Shown: one piece after another, positions 24,119-32,975 of the stretch
Layout: every line of letters begins with the position of its first letter
How positions within the stretch are numbered: position 1 is the stretch's first letter
Assembly (NCBI RefSeq): GCF_002135315.1
Contig: NZ_NEGA01000006.1
Coordinates: 124,001-188,000 of the forward strand
Direction of reading: 5' to 3'
Length of the DNA: 64,000 nucleotides
Source: Acinetobacter sp. ANC 3903
Lineage (GTDB): Bacteria; Pseudomonadota; Gammaproteobacteria; Pseudomonadales; Moraxellaceae
Notes under the pieces: model-generated
Databases searched by the model: none
Told to the model about the DNA's origin: nothing
The model's input: the letters and a program-made list of their open reading frames with translations, nothing else
Program-made: the position numbers and the translations under genes

Positions 24119-24531
24119 ATGCCAGCATATGCATAAGGGTATTGCGCCACCCGAACCAAGGGCGATTTTGATTTGTGATGTCGTACGTTAATTTGTTCGG
24201 CTACCAGCGCAAACGGTGGGATGCAGAAACCAGCCGTATAAGTGGTTTGAATCCAATGTGATTTCGTCACACATTGAGTTAGCCTCAGAGCCTTCAGTTG
24301 TGGGTGACACCCCGCCTAAAAAGAACGAAAAACATAAAAGTAAAATCAATAGCTAACTTTGAGTTTACGAGTAGTGTTAAGTAGCGGTAGATCAGTTGCC
24401 GAGCTGATTAATATCGAAACTAAAGGCAAGGGTGTGGCAGATCACCACATCCTTTTTATGCCTTGAGAAATGCCCGTGTAAGCAATATCAGGGCACCTAG
24501 ATTCTAATTCCCTAGAGTTCGCTGGAATTAA
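24119..24531 (+). ncRNA. Candidate structured regulatory RNA
   Basis: About 400 bases with no credible gene in any frame, but with a row of hairpins: CCGAAC/GTTCGG with flanking A-T pairs (24151-24200), AAACCA/TGGTTT (24227-24248), CAATGTG/CACATTG (24254-24277), ATCAG/CTGAT (near 24391-24408), an AAGGCA/TGCCTT stem enclosing GGGTGTGG/CCACATCC (24423-24464), TGCCC/GGGCA (near 24471-24495) and TAATTCC/GGAATTA (near 24504-24530). A strong ribosome-binding site precedes a five-codon ORF (MPAYA) at 24119. The first 200 bases remind me of prophage immunity RNAs such as the P1/P7 C4 antisense RNA; that is unverified. Confidence 0.45.
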
Positions 24532-24546
24532 ATTATAAAAAGACAT

Positions 24547-24795
24547 TTACCCTGCTGACGGTACCTTTATAAATGAAGGGACCATATCGAGTATATTAAC
24601 GTAATGGTGAGCTTTTTTAATATTTAATAAATCATTAATTAAGTTTTTATAATATATTGATTTGTCTTGTATTATTTTAATTTTTGGAATATTTAGCCAG
24701 TGAAAACTATTTGAATAGTGTACAAAATGGTCAATAGAAACTGCTGTAGTTTCTGAATGACCTCCCAAGGTCCTTAGTTTATAAGCCCACGTCAT
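24547..24795 (-). CDS. Doubtful leftward ORF, 82 aa
   Basis: Very AT-rich frame whose start has GGAAAG 1-6 bases upstream but lies inside the terminator of the opposite strand. The product has no motif. It faces the hairpin-rich noncoding region tail to tail. It may be real cargo or chance. Confidence 0.25.
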   Translation of the reverse strand: MTWAYKLRTLGGHSETTAVSIDHFVHYSNSFHWLNIPKIKIIQDKSIYYKNLINDLLNIKKAHHYVNILDMVPSFIKVPSAG

Positions 24796-24819
24796 CTTTC
24801 CATGTGTGGGCTTTTTTTT
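24784..24819 (+). terminator. Rho-independent terminator
   Basis: AGCCCAC and GTGGGCT with a 16-base loop and eight T. It would end any rightward transcript from the noncoding region. Confidence 0.7.
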
Positions 24820-24834
24820 GCATGGAGAAAAGCA

Positions 24835-24948
24835 ATGCTCCGTTTGTTAATGTGTTTATTCGGCCTACATGGTGCGACAGAAATCGATTACACAATTGAT
24901 GATGAAGAAATCAAGGTGTGTCGAGATTGTTTGAAAGAAGTTAAATAA
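24835..24948 (+). CDS. 37-residue CxxC protein
   Basis: Begins MLRLLMCLFGLHGATEIDYT and ends with VCRDCLKEVK. The LFGLHG opening followed by a late CxxC is a common small phage zinc-binding layout. GGAGAAAAGC precedes the ATG at a good distance. Too short for usual ORF cutoffs but well supported by its signal and the terminators on both sides. Confidence 0.6.
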   Translation: MLRLLMCLFGLHGATEIDYTIDDEEIKVCRDCLKEVK

Positions 24949-24975
24949 TTTGCCGGACGTATTACGGCACATAAG

Positions 24976-25009
24976 ACCCCGCTAAATATGCATTATTGGT
25001 GGGGTTTTT
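24976..25009 (+). terminator. Rho-independent terminator
   Basis: ACCCCGC and GGTGGGGT pair around a 16-base loop, then five T. Confidence 0.6.
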
Positions 25010-25030
25010 CTTTTCTTATTGGTGGTGTCT

Positions 25031-25177
25031 ATGGCTTATATCGTAGTGGCTTTTGTATCGTTCCTTATTGGATATGCTTTGTGTTTTAGATGGTTCCAGA
25101 AAGACATTATTGAAGGAAAGCCAATTGTGTTTAACAAAGGTGTGTATGTAGCTACCAAAAAGAAGATTGAACCATGA
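25031..25177 (+). CDS. 48-residue membrane protein
   Basis: One N-terminal transmembrane helix (MAYIVVAFVSFLIGYALCF) and a short basic cytoplasmic tail. Its stop overlaps the next start (ATGA), so the two are coupled. Weak GGTGGTG site upstream. Function unknown. Confidence 0.55.
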   Translation: MAYIVVAFVSFLIGYALCFRWFQKDIIEGKPIVFNKGVYVATKKKIEP

Positions 25178-25347
25178 CAGACAAAGTACAAGCGAAACAA
25201 GACTTAGAATTTTGCAGTGCTGAGCTGTCTAAGTATCAGAATCTCAGTCGATCAGGTTTAAAGCATCACCAGTTAATGGTGATTGATGAAATCATGATTG
25301 GGCTTAAAGATCGGATTAAGAATTTACGTACGGTACTTTATGCATAA
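25174..25347 (+). CDS. 57-residue helical phage protein
   Basis: Starts MTDKVQAKQDLEFCSAELSK; entirely helical and soluble. The 4-bp overlap with the 48-residue membrane gene argues that both are real. No family recognised. Confidence 0.55.
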   Translation: MTDKVQAKQDLEFCSAELSKYQNLSRSGLKHHQLMVIDEIMIGLKDRIKNLRTVLYA

Positions 25348-25423
25348 TAATTTGCCAAATTAGTACAAATTAATTAAATTAGTTATTCAATAATAATTAA
25401 CTACTAATTTAAGGTAAATCAAA

Positions 25424-25606
25424 ATGTTAATAAAGCATGAAGATAGAATTGTAAATTTAAACAATGTTTCATATATAAAATTAAATGAAAAATCTCTAAA
25501 AATTATTTTTTATTTTGATGATGAGCATAGTTGTAGTTTTACATTTGAATCACCAGAGGCATTTTCAAATTTTGTTTCTAGCTTAAAGGCAAAAGAGATT
25601 GTGTAA
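25424..25606 (+). CDS. 60-residue hypothetical protein
   Basis: Small beta-rich protein (IVNLNNVSYIKLNEKSLKII) with an acidic turn. AAGGTAA lies 8 bases before the ATG. The 75-base AT-rich leader contains an inverted repeat AAATTAGTA (25357-25365) and TACTAATTT (25402-25410), a possible operator. A terminator follows. Confidence 0.55.
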   Translation: MLIKHEDRIVNLNNVSYIKLNEKSLKIIFYFDDEHSCSFTFESPEAFSNFVSSLKAKEIV

Positions 25607-25623
25607 GAATTAGGAATTGTATA

Positions 25624-25646
25624 AAACCTCCTCCGGGAGGTTTTTA
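25624..25646 (+). terminator. Rho-independent terminator
   Basis: AACCTCC-TCC-GGGAGGTT stem loop followed by T, just before the packaging genes. Confidence 0.7.
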
Positions 25647-25659
25647 ATGGGTGGAATTT

Positions 25660-26097
25660 ATGGACATAGATGACTATTTCTGGAAAACCAAGAAACGCCC
25701 ACATAAAACTAAATCGCGCACTAAGCCTCTACCAAAAGCAAAAGAGGCATATTTAGAAGAGGAAGAAACCTTATTTCAAGAATTAGAAGAATATCGAATT
25801 GGTTATCGACGGAAGTTTCAATTTGAATCAACCAAAAATTGGCGGTTTGATTTTTACATTGTGAAGTTAAATCTTCTTATCGAAATCGCTGGTAGCCCAT
25901 GGTCAGTTGGTCGTGGTGGGAAAAAGATAGCAAATGCATTTTCCAAATACGATGATGCTGAAGAAATGGGATACACATTTGTGCGTCTTGAGCCTCATCA
26001 AATTGAGTCGGGTTATGCAATTAACTGGATTAGAGGTCAGTTGGAGAGATTAGAAGATGGACCAGTTCAGACCATTCCCGCCGACAGATCTGATTGA
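25660..26097 (+). CDS. Diverged copy of the DUF559-like nuclease
   Basis: 145 residues from ATG 25660 (a GTG at 25651 is possible). Its C-terminal 85 residues follow the protein at 19387-19794: WRFDFYIVKLNLLIEIAGSP against the other copy's WRADF...VEVEGG, then GYTFVRLEPHQIESGYAINW. The first Asp and Glu are kept, but the second acidic residue of E-x-E is Ala here, so activity may be reduced or changed. It overlaps the metallopeptidase gene by 41 bp and opens the packaging block. Confidence 0.6.
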   Translation: MDIDDYFWKTKKRPHKTKSRTKPLPKAKEAYLEEEETLFQELEEYRIGYRRKFQFESTKNWRFDFYIVKLNLLIEIAGSPWSVGRGGKKIANAFSKYDDAEEMGYTFVRLEPHQIESGYAINWIRGQLERLEDGPVQTIPADRSD

Positions 26098-26698
26098 TCG
26101 TGCAGAAGAGCAAGAAGCAATTTTATTAGCACCAGCCGTAGAGTTAAAAGAATGGGTTGTTAAAAACTGGCTGACCATTGGTGGTGAACTTCATAACCCG
26201 GATCATGACCACATTGCTGAGTTACTGCATGATGATGAAACCTTTCTAGCATTTGCTTGGGCTTCATCGGCCGCCTTAGCTAAAAAGCGTATGGTGCTTG
26301 GCCAATGTGAAAAAGTGATGTTTAACCAAGGTGGATGGAAGAAGGCACGACAAGAACAGCAGATGCGTGACTGGTTTGGTTTTGTGCCGGTGTATCTAAT
26401 CACTGTAGATGCGGCATTTTGTGAGCAAACTTCAGATCGTGAGTTCTGTCGTCTGATTGAACATGAGCTTTATCACATCGGTGTTGAACGTGATGCAGAT
26501 GGCGAGATTATTTATAGCGACCATACCGGTCTACCTAAACATTACCTGGCTGGCCACGATGTCGAAGTGTTCTTCGGTGAAACCAAACGCTGGGGTGCAG
26601 ATGAGTCAGTAAAACGACTTTTGGAAATCGCCAAGAATGCGCCGTTTGTATCTGAAACTAATATTGCTGCGTGCTGTGGGAACTGTGTCATCGGTTAA
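26057..26698 (+). CDS. Putative zinc metallopeptidase
   Basis: 213 residues. HELYH near residue 135 is the zinc-binding HExxH motif, and HDVEVFFGE downstream can give the third ligand. FGFVPVYLITVDAAFCEQ precedes it as a core strand. This is the phage-associated putative metallopeptidase family found next to terminase genes. C-terminal CCGNC suggests another metal site. Cytosolic. Substrate unknown; possibly head processing or host takeover. Confidence 0.75.
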   Translation: MDQFRPFPPTDLIDRAEEQEAILLAPAVELKEWVVKNWLTIGGELHNPDHDHIAELLHDDETFLAFAWASSAALAKKRMVLGQCEKVMFNQGGWKKARQEQQMRDWFGFVPVYLITVDAAFCEQTSDREFCRLIEHELYHIGVERDADGEIIYSDHTGLPKHYLAGHDVEVFFGETKRWGADESVKRLLEIAKNAPFVSETNIAACCGNCVIG

Positions 26699-26743
26699 AT
26701 TTTTTGCCCGTCTTCTTAGACGTGCTTAGACGGATTGAGATTT

Positions 26744-27208
26744 ATGGCCAGACTTAAAAAAGAGGTACAAACCTATATAGTGCGGTCACTTGCACAGTTT
26801 AATACTCCTCAAGAAACAGCCATTCTTGTCAAAGAAGAATTTGGAATTGATGTTACTCGACAGCAGTGTGAGGCATATGATCCAACTAAGCGTATTGGTA
26901 AAGATTTAAGTCAAGCTTTAAAAAAGGAGTTTGAAGCAACTCGAGAAGAATATTTAGATAAACCTAAAAATATTCCTATTGCTAACCAGACTGTTCGGCT
27001 TGAACTGTACCAAAAATTAATTACTAAAAATAAAAGTCCAGCAATGGCTTTAAAGATATTGAAACAAGCTGCACAAGAGGCTGGTGGTCAATTTACAAAT
27101 AGGCAAGAAATCACTGGTAAAGACGGCAAGCCAATTGAAACAATAAACTCAAACGTGCCGACTGAAAGCTACCTTAAGGCAAGGGAGCGGGCTTTAAATG
27201 AATATTGA
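26744..27208 (+). CDS. Terminase small subunit-like (DUF2280)
   Basis: 154 residues from ATG 26744 (start 26735 lacks support). N-terminal helices and an HTH-like segment (NTPQETAILVKEEFGIDVTR), then KRIGKDLSQALKKEFEATRE, characteristic of DUF2280 proteins placed directly before terminase large subunits. It would recognise the packaging site. It overlaps terL by 11 bp. An inverted repeat CCGTC...GACGG at about 26709-26732 just upstream might belong to the packaging signal or only be an RNA hairpin. Confidence 0.75.
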   Translation: MARLKKEVQTYIVRSLAQFNTPQETAILVKEEFGIDVTRQQCEAYDPTKRIGKDLSQALKKEFEATREEYLDKPKNIPIANQTVRLELYQKLITKNKSPAMALKILKQAAQEAGGQFTNRQEITGKDGKPIETINSNVPTESYLKARERALNEY

Positions 27209-28604
27209 TCCAGCACGCGAATTAGCAATTCAGATTGAAGCCCAAGAGGATCTGTATTTCTTCTCTCGCTATATGTTTAAAGAGCATCGCAAATACAAGT
27301 GGCTGCATAACTGGCACCATAGAGTGGTTTGTGATGCTTTGATGAAGGTATTCCGGGGTGAAACCAAGCGTCTAATCATTAATATTCCACCGCGATACTC
27401 TAAAACTGAATTAGCTGTAATCAACTTCATGGCCTGGTGCTTTGGTAAGGTGCCGGATAGTGAGTTTATTCATGTCAGTTATTCTGCCACCCTTGCAGCA
27501 AACAATGCCTTTCAAACACGTAATTTAGTGCAGGAAGAAGCGTATAAGCGAGTATTTCCTGATTTTGCATTGCGTGATGACAGTAAAGCCAAAGATGACT
27601 GGCGCACTGCTAAGGGTGGGGTTTGTTACTCTCAGGGTACTGGCGGTACGATTACTGGTTTTGGTGCTGGTAAATTTCGAGATTCATTTGGTGGTGCCAT
27701 CATTATTGATGACCCACATAAAGCCAGTGAAGCTCGGTCAGACACGATTCGTAAAGGTGTGATTGAGTGGTTTCAGAATACACTTGAATCACGTACTAAC
27801 TCACCTGATACGCCGATCATTGTCATTATGCAGCGTTTACATGAAGAGGACTTGGCAGGGTGGTTACTTGATGGTGGTAATGGTGAAGAATGGGAGCATT
27901 TAGAACTTTCAGCCATTCAACCTGATGGCACGGCCTTATGGCCAGAAAAGCACTCGATTGAAGTATTAAATCGAATGGAGTTGGCAGCGCCGTATGTATT
28001 CTCAGGGCAATATCGACAAAGACCATCACCACCAGCCGGTGGTTTTTTTAAGCCTGACAATATTGAAATCGTGGATGCATTACCTGCCGATATTACCCAT
28101 CACGTACGTGCATGGGATTTAGCATCTTCTGAAAATGAGGGTGATTACACTGCAGGTGTACGGGAAGCTAAAAGCCGTGATGGGTATATCTATATTGTTG
28201 ATGTAGAGCGTGCACAGTTAGGGCCTGATGGTGTTGAAAAACGTATCAAACAAACTGCTGAGTTGGATGGAAAATCTGTAGCGATAAGATTGCCTCAAGA
28301 TCCCGGCCAAGCAGGTAAGTCGCAAGCGAAAAACTTCATCACCAAACTATCGGGTTTTAATGTGAAAGCTGAAACGGTATCGGGTGACAAGATTACTCGT
28401 GCACAACCTTTTGCTGCTCAGGTCAACGTAGGCAATGTGAAGATGCTTCGTGGCGACTGGAACAAAGCATTCATTGAGGAATTGCGAAACTTTCCAAATG
28501 GCAAACATGACGACCAGGTAGATGCTGGTAGTGATGCATTCAATGAACTAAATGAAGCAAGAGTTGGTAAGAAACCTGCAGGTGCGGGCACTCGAACTTA
28601 TTGA
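27198..28604 (+). CDS. Terminase large subunit
   Basis: 468 residues. The packaging ATPase has a Walker A-like segment (IINIPPRYSKTELAV near 60) and Walker B IIIDDPHKASEARS near 170; the C-terminal nuclease domain from about 290 starts with HVRAWDLASSENEGDYTAGV and ends with NFPNGKHDDQVDAGSDAF, whose Asp residues hold the metals. It cuts concatemeric DNA and pumps it into proheads. Confidence 0.95.
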   Translation: MNIDPARELAIQIEAQEDLYFFSRYMFKEHRKYKWLHNWHHRVVCDALMKVFRGETKRLIINIPPRYSKTELAVINFMAWCFGKVPDSEFIHVSYSATLAANNAFQTRNLVQEEAYKRVFPDFALRDDSKAKDDWRTAKGGVCYSQGTGGTITGFGAGKFRDSFGGAIIIDDPHKASEARSDTIRKGVIEWFQNTLESRTNSPDTPIIVIMQRLHEEDLAGWLLDGGNGEEWEHLELSAIQPDGTALWPEKHSIEVLNRMELAAPYVFSGQYRQRPSPPAGGFFKPDNIEIVDALPADITHHVRAWDLASSENEGDYTAGVREAKSRDGYIYIVDVERAQLGPDGVEKRIKQTAELDGKSVAIRLPQDPGQAGKSQAKNFITKLSGFNVKAETVSGDKITRAQPFAAQVNVGNVKMLRGDWNKAFIEELRNFPNGKHDDQVDAGSDAFNELNEARVGKKPAGAGTRTY

Positions 28605-28616
28605 TAAGGAAAACAC

Positions 28617-30086
28617 ATGGCAAAGTCTAAAAAGGACAAAGCGTCAAAGAAGGCTTTGTCTTATGGCAACTTATACACTCAAGAAGCAGTCACTCAGTTT
28701 TTGGTGAATTTTGGGAAGCAACCAGATACCGATGAAGTGCTTCGTAAAGCAGGGATTGCACGCCATAGATTGCGTGTGTTGCTGGATGATGACGAGATTG
28801 CACAGGCGGTTGAAACCCGTGTAGACGCATTGCTAGCAACGCCGTTGAGAGTTGAGCCAGGCGATACTAAAGAGGCTGAGATGCTGAATTTAGTATTGAA
28901 AGAATGGTTTCATGAAATTGCTACTGGTGCCATGAGCGCATTGTTCTTTGGTTATTCTGTTCAAGAGGCTGTCTATGAACTAAAGCCGGAAGGCTTTATG
29001 GGTATTCAGTGGATCGGCGAGAAGCCGATGCAATGGTTTGAGCCTAAGAACGATGGTCGTTTAATTTATCGGCAAGATGGCCATAATGCAGAGCGTGAAG
29101 TGGATCAGGTATTCAAATTCTTCTTAACACGCCGTAAAGCCACATACGAGCAGCCTTATGGCAAGGCATTGCTAGCCACACTGTATTGGTTATTCTTCTT
29201 TAAGCAAAACGGTTTTAAGTTCTGGGCGAAATTCCTGGAGCGCTTCGGTACGCCAATTCTGCTTGGTAAATGCAAAGATACTGAAACTGATGATATGAGC
29301 AAAGCACTATTAGATGCTCATGCTCAAAGTGTTTTGTCTATTGATATTGAAGATGATGTGCAAATCCTTTCTGCACCAGGAACAAGTGGGACAGCCGGTG
29401 CAGCATTCGAGGCCTTTAACAATCAATTGGTTCGCCAGATCCAAAAGGTTGTATTGGGGCAGACGCTCACCAGTGGTACCGATGGCAAGGGGAGTTATGC
29501 ATTAGGACAAGTGCATGAGAATGTACGAGCAGATAAGCTTAAGTCGGATATTCGCTTAGTAACACCAACTTTGCAGGCAGTGGTTAATGCGCTTTGTGCA
29601 TTAAATAGCTGGGGTGAATATAAGGTCATGCTTGGCGAAAAGCCAAAGCCACTCAACAAAGAACAGGCAGAGCGTGATGCTCATCTTAAAAATGCCGGGG
29701 CTAACCTGACACCGCAATATTTTCAGCGTGAATATGGATTGCAGGACGGTGATATTGCTGAAGTGACACCTCAAGGTGACACCAAGGTGGCACCAACGTT
29801 CACCGCCTTCCCAAAGCAGGCATTCAGCTTTAAGGCATCTGCCAACAAGTTATCTGCAGCGCAGCAAGAAGTTGAAGAGCTGACGGATGGCCAAGGTGAT
29901 TTAGAGCTTTTAAATCAGGATCAGATTAAACAATTGGTGGCTGAATCCGATAGTCCTGAAACTCTAGTTTTTAACTTGGCAAAGTTATTACCTGAGGCAT
30001 CACGGACTGAATTCACTGCGAATTTAGATCAGGCTTTATATGCGGCTGATGTGCTGGGGTATGCAATCTCAAGTAAGGGTGAATAA
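28617..30086 (+). CDS. Portal protein, DUF935 (Mu gp29-like)
   Basis: 489 residues. The DUF935 signature includes LRKAGIARHRLRVLLDDDEI near 45, QWIGEKPMQWFEPKNDGRL near 145, LERFGTPILLGKC near 215 and QIQKVVLGQTLTSGTDGKG near 280. Twelve copies would form the portal ring for DNA entry and tail joining. AAGGAAAA precedes the ATG. Confidence 0.92.
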   Translation: MAKSKKDKASKKALSYGNLYTQEAVTQFLVNFGKQPDTDEVLRKAGIARHRLRVLLDDDEIAQAVETRVDALLATPLRVEPGDTKEAEMLNLVLKEWFHEIATGAMSALFFGYSVQEAVYELKPEGFMGIQWIGEKPMQWFEPKNDGRLIYRQDGHNAEREVDQVFKFFLTRRKATYEQPYGKALLATLYWLFFFKQNGFKFWAKFLERFGTPILLGKCKDTETDDMSKALLDAHAQSVLSIDIEDDVQILSAPGTSGTAGAAFEAFNNQLVRQIQKVVLGQTLTSGTDGKGSYALGQVHENVRADKLKSDIRLVTPTLQAVVNALCALNSWGEYKVMLGEKPKPLNKEQAERDAHLKNAGANLTPQYFQREYGLQDGDIAEVTPQGDTKVAPTFTAFPKQAFSFKASANKLSAAQQEVEELTDGQGDLELLNQDQIKQLVAESDSPETLVFNLAKLLPEASRTEFTANLDQALYAADVLGYAISSKGE

Positions 30087-30088
30087 CG

Positions 30089-31294
30089 ATGCAACCAGTC
30101 ACATTCCTTGAGGCGCTTCAGTATGCTCACAGCAAAAAGATTGTACTCCCGGATGAGTTCTACTCAATGGACCTTAAGACCCGGCAGATGGCGACTACGG
30201 TTAGCTTTTTATCAAGTCTTGAACAGATTGAAACCGTCATCAAGGCTGTGAATAAATCGATTGCAGACGGTGGAACATTTAACGACTTCCAAAAGCTAAT
30301 TGCTGAATCTGAAATCATTCTGCCAAAGCATTACCTGGACAATGTGTTTCGTACAAATATCCAGAATGCATATGGTCATGGGCGGTGGCAGCAACAACAA
30401 CGGAACAAAGCTAAACGTCCATACCTGATGTATTCAGCTATCAATGATAGTCGAGTGCGTCCTAGTCATTTGGCTTTGAATCGAATTGTATTGCCGATTG
30501 ATCATCCATTTTGGTTGACCCATTACCCACCGTTGGGCTTCCGTTGCCGCTGTACCGTGATTGCCTTAACCGAGAAGCAGGCATTGAAATACGGCATTAC
30601 ACCTGATGATCAGTTGCCAGAGGTTGCTGAGGCTTTGGATTGGAGTTCTCATCCTTTGCAGTTCGGCGAGCTTGAATCACTGGTGGATAAAAAGATCAGT
30701 GCTTCATCTCTGGATAAGGAATATCTCCTCGAGCAGAAAGAAGTGATTAGGGCTGAATGGACTGCATCCAAAAAGCTGACCAGTTTATTCGCTCCAATGG
30801 ATGATAAGAGTCGGGATCTATTCGATACGGTGGCCAATACGGTGATTCCACTCGATCCACAAATCAGACCAAGTGCGATCCGTACCTTTCTGGATTATAC
30901 ACAAGGTAATGATGCTGCATTGACTTCATATCTTAGCCAGCCGTCAATTAGTTTGGCTGATGATGTACTGAAGCGCTGGGTTAAAGAGGATATGGCAAAT
31001 ATCCAAGCTGTATCAGCAAACACTTCACCTGTTGTGACGGGGTCTGCTTCATTGGCTTATGCAGCATCTTTAGAGGTGGGCAAGGTCGTCACCTTAGATT
31101 CACCGTTGCTGATGACTGGTAGTGGCTCAAGCATCGTGATTCAGATTGAGAATGCAAAAGGTCTAGGTATTGATCTTGAAAAGCTTAATGCCGGACAGGG
31201 TGTGCTGTTTCAAATGGGATTGTCTTTTGAGGTAGCTTCGGTGGAGATGATCGAGGGTAAGATGGTTTATCTACTTAAAGCTTTGAATAATTGA
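30089..31294 (+). CDS. Head morphogenesis protein, Mu gpF-like
   Basis: 401 residues. The minor-head domain (YHLDNVFRTNIQNAYGHGRW-like stretch near 85-100; KRPYLMYSAINDSRVRPSHL near 110; PPLGFRCRCTVIALTEKQAL near 148) is the gpF/SPP1 gp7 pattern with its His-Cys-Arg-Cys tail. The last 120 residues carry an extra small beta-rich domain. Two bases after the portal stop. Acts in prohead assembly. Confidence 0.9.
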   Translation: MQPVTFLEALQYAHSKKIVLPDEFYSMDLKTRQMATTVSFLSSLEQIETVIKAVNKSIADGGTFNDFQKLIAESEIILPKHYLDNVFRTNIQNAYGHGRWQQQQRNKAKRPYLMYSAINDSRVRPSHLALNRIVLPIDHPFWLTHYPPLGFRCRCTVIALTEKQALKYGITPDDQLPEVAEALDWSSHPLQFGELESLVDKKISASSLDKEYLLEQKEVIRAEWTASKKLTSLFAPMDDKSRDLFDTVANTVIPLDPQIRPSAIRTFLDYTQGNDAALTSYLSQPSISLADDVLKRWVKEDMANIQAVSANTSPVVTGSASLAYAASLEVGKVVTLDSPLLMTGSGSSIVIQIENAKGLGIDLEKLNAGQGVLFQMGLSFEVASVEMIEGKMVYLLKALNN

Positions 31295-31339
31295 ATTTTT
31301 ATATTAGATTAGGTTCAAAATTAACTTATTAACCATAAT

Positions 31340-31954
31340 ATGGAACTCTTTTTAAAATTACTGACAGTTGTAGGATCAATCGTTGTACCAATCTTCATTG
31401 CATTTTGGAATACGAAGAACTCGATCAAAAAACACCCTAAAGAAGAGTTTGCTGAAGATGTGAAAATTGCAGAGAGGTTTGCTACTGCAGTAAATACTGC
31501 TCAACCCATGTTAGTGAAGGATAGATTAACTCAGCAATTGCTTGAGACTAAAAAAGTTACGTATTTTGAGGTTATGTACTTCTATGAATATTCTGACATG
31601 GAGAAATGGGTTAATAAATATATAAGCGTACGTGATGAGCTTAAGTTGGTTCGAAACTCAAAGGGTGAAATTGTAAAAATTCACCATCCTCATTCTCGCA
31701 AAAAGGCTATTTTATTTAGTTTAGGGTATATCTGTTTTGCACTCTTAGGTTTACTACCTTTTCTGTTTATAAATTGGTATACCGAGACATATTTCAATAG
31801 TATAGATTCTAAGCAATATCTTGTTGTTTTTAATCTAATAATATGGCCAATTTTATCTTTAATTATAGCGCTCACATTTTTGATAGAAGGTATTAAATAC
31901 AAAGATGCCAAAAGATTTGTAAAAAAGTTTGAAGCTGAGGCAATAAAAGTCTAA
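31340..31954 (+). CDS. Membrane protein moron within head operon
   Basis: 204 residues with an N-terminal transmembrane helix (KLLTVVGSIVVPIFIAF) and two more near 130-150 and 165-185. AT-rich, weak translation start, own terminator 14 bases after the stop. Its place between head genes and its different composition mark it as an inserted cargo gene. Membrane cargo of this kind may alter the lysogen's envelope; no specific function visible. Confidence 0.6.
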   Translation: MELFLKLLTVVGSIVVPIFIAFWNTKNSIKKHPKEEFAEDVKIAERFATAVNTAQPMLVKDRLTQQLLETKKVTYFEVMYFYEYSDMEKWVNKYISVRDELKLVRNSKGEIVKIHHPHSRKKAILFSLGYICFALLGLLPFLFINWYTETYFNSIDSKQYLVVFNLIIWPILSLIIALTFLIEGIKYKDAKRFVKKFEAEAIKV

Positions 31955-31968
31955 GCCTGATTGAAATC

Positions 31969-31996
31969 GACCGCTCCTTAAGGGGCGGTTTTTTTA
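31969..31996 (+). terminator. Terminator inside the late operon
   Basis: GACCGCTCC and GGGGCGGT pair around TTAA, then seven T. It ends the membrane moron but stands in the path of late transcription. Confidence 0.85.
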
Positions 31997-32009
31997 TGGA
32001 GCATGAAAA

Positions 32010-32975
32010 ATGCCAGATCCAAATGAAAAGCCAAAGGATCAGTTTTGCTTTGAGCTTGGTACGTTTGCAGTTGAGCAGCCCGTAGAAGGGAAGAAAAAGC
32101 GCACCTTCACAGGTGTGGCTTACAGTGGTGAACCGATCGTCGACCACTGGTATTGGGAACGAGTCATTTTTGATTTGGATTCCATTGAAATAAAAGGTCG
32201 TATCCCAGCTTTACTTGAACACTCACCTCGACAACGCGTTGGTGCAATCAATAGCCATAGCGTCAACCACGAGCAAGGTTTGGTGATTTCAGGAGACCTG
32301 ATGAGTAATGAGTTCGGTACACAAGTTGCTCAAGACTCGGATGATGGTTTTCCATGGCAAATGTCGGTGCGTATTGAGCCGGGCAATGTGGAAGAAATTG
32401 CACCCGATAAAACAGTTTTCGTAAACGGTAAAAACTACCAAGGACCAATTACGGTATTCCGTCATGGTCGTATTCGTGAAGTGTCTTTCTGTGCTTTGGG
32501 TGCGGATGACAACACAAATGCAGTGGCAGCCAGTCACTCTCCAAAAAACTTTAATCAACCAGAGGGCACAGACGTGGACCTAGAACAAGCGAAAGCAAAA
32601 ATTAAAGAGCATGAGCAAACCATTTCAGGTTTGCAGGATCAGGTTAAAAAGTTTGCTACAGATAGGCGTAATGCTGAGATTGATGCTTTGGCCAAAGCCT
32701 TGAACAAAGAGTTTAGTGCTGATGAGAAATCCAAGTTTGCTGCAATGCCAGATGATGCATTTGATCTGATGGCTGGAACACTTAAGCAATTTGCAGCAGG
32801 CAGCCAACAACCGCCAGCTGGACAGCAACAACAGCAACCAGCACCAAGTGTTAATCCAGCATATGCACACTTGTTTAATCATCAGGCAACTGGTGGTCAA
32901 GGTGGGCAAGCTCCACAAGGATCAGCTTTGGATCAGGCATTCGCCAAATTTGCGGCATCTCAGGAGTCTAAATAA
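32010..32975 (+). CDS. Prohead protease with scaffold tail
   Basis: 321 residues. Residues 20-175 are a phage prohead protease: KRTFTGVAYSGEPIVDHWYW, IPALLEHSPRQRVGAI (probable His) and the closing HGRIREVSFCALGADDNTNA with the conserved Ser. From 195 a coiled coil, then a Gln/Pro/Gly-rich tail (260-321) like a scaffolding protein. The fusion of protease and scaffold in one frame is common in this group. Confidence 0.8.
   Translation: MPDPNEKPKDQFCFELGTFAVEQPVEGKKKRTFTGVAYSGEPIVDHWYWERVIFDLDSIEIKGRIPALLEHSPRQRVGAINSHSVNHEQGLVISGDLMSNEFGTQVAQDSDDGFPWQMSVRIEPGNVEEIAPDKTVFVNGKNYQGPITVFRHGRIREVSFCALGADDNTNAVAASHSPKNFNQPEGTDVDLEQAKAKIKEHEQTISGLQDQVKKFATDRRNAEIDALAKALNKEFSADEKSKFAAMPDDAFDLMAGTLKQFAAGSQQPPAGQQQQQPAPSVNPAYAHLFNHQATGGQGGQAPQGSALDQAFAKFAASQESK

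Noticed and set aside
24192-24354. Open frame reading FVRLPAQTVGCRNQPYKWFE and onward in the hairpin-rich region
   Set aside because: No start codon or ribosome-binding site in frame, upstream stop at 24189, and overlapping hairpins suggest RNA selection; kept only as a comment on the noncoding region.
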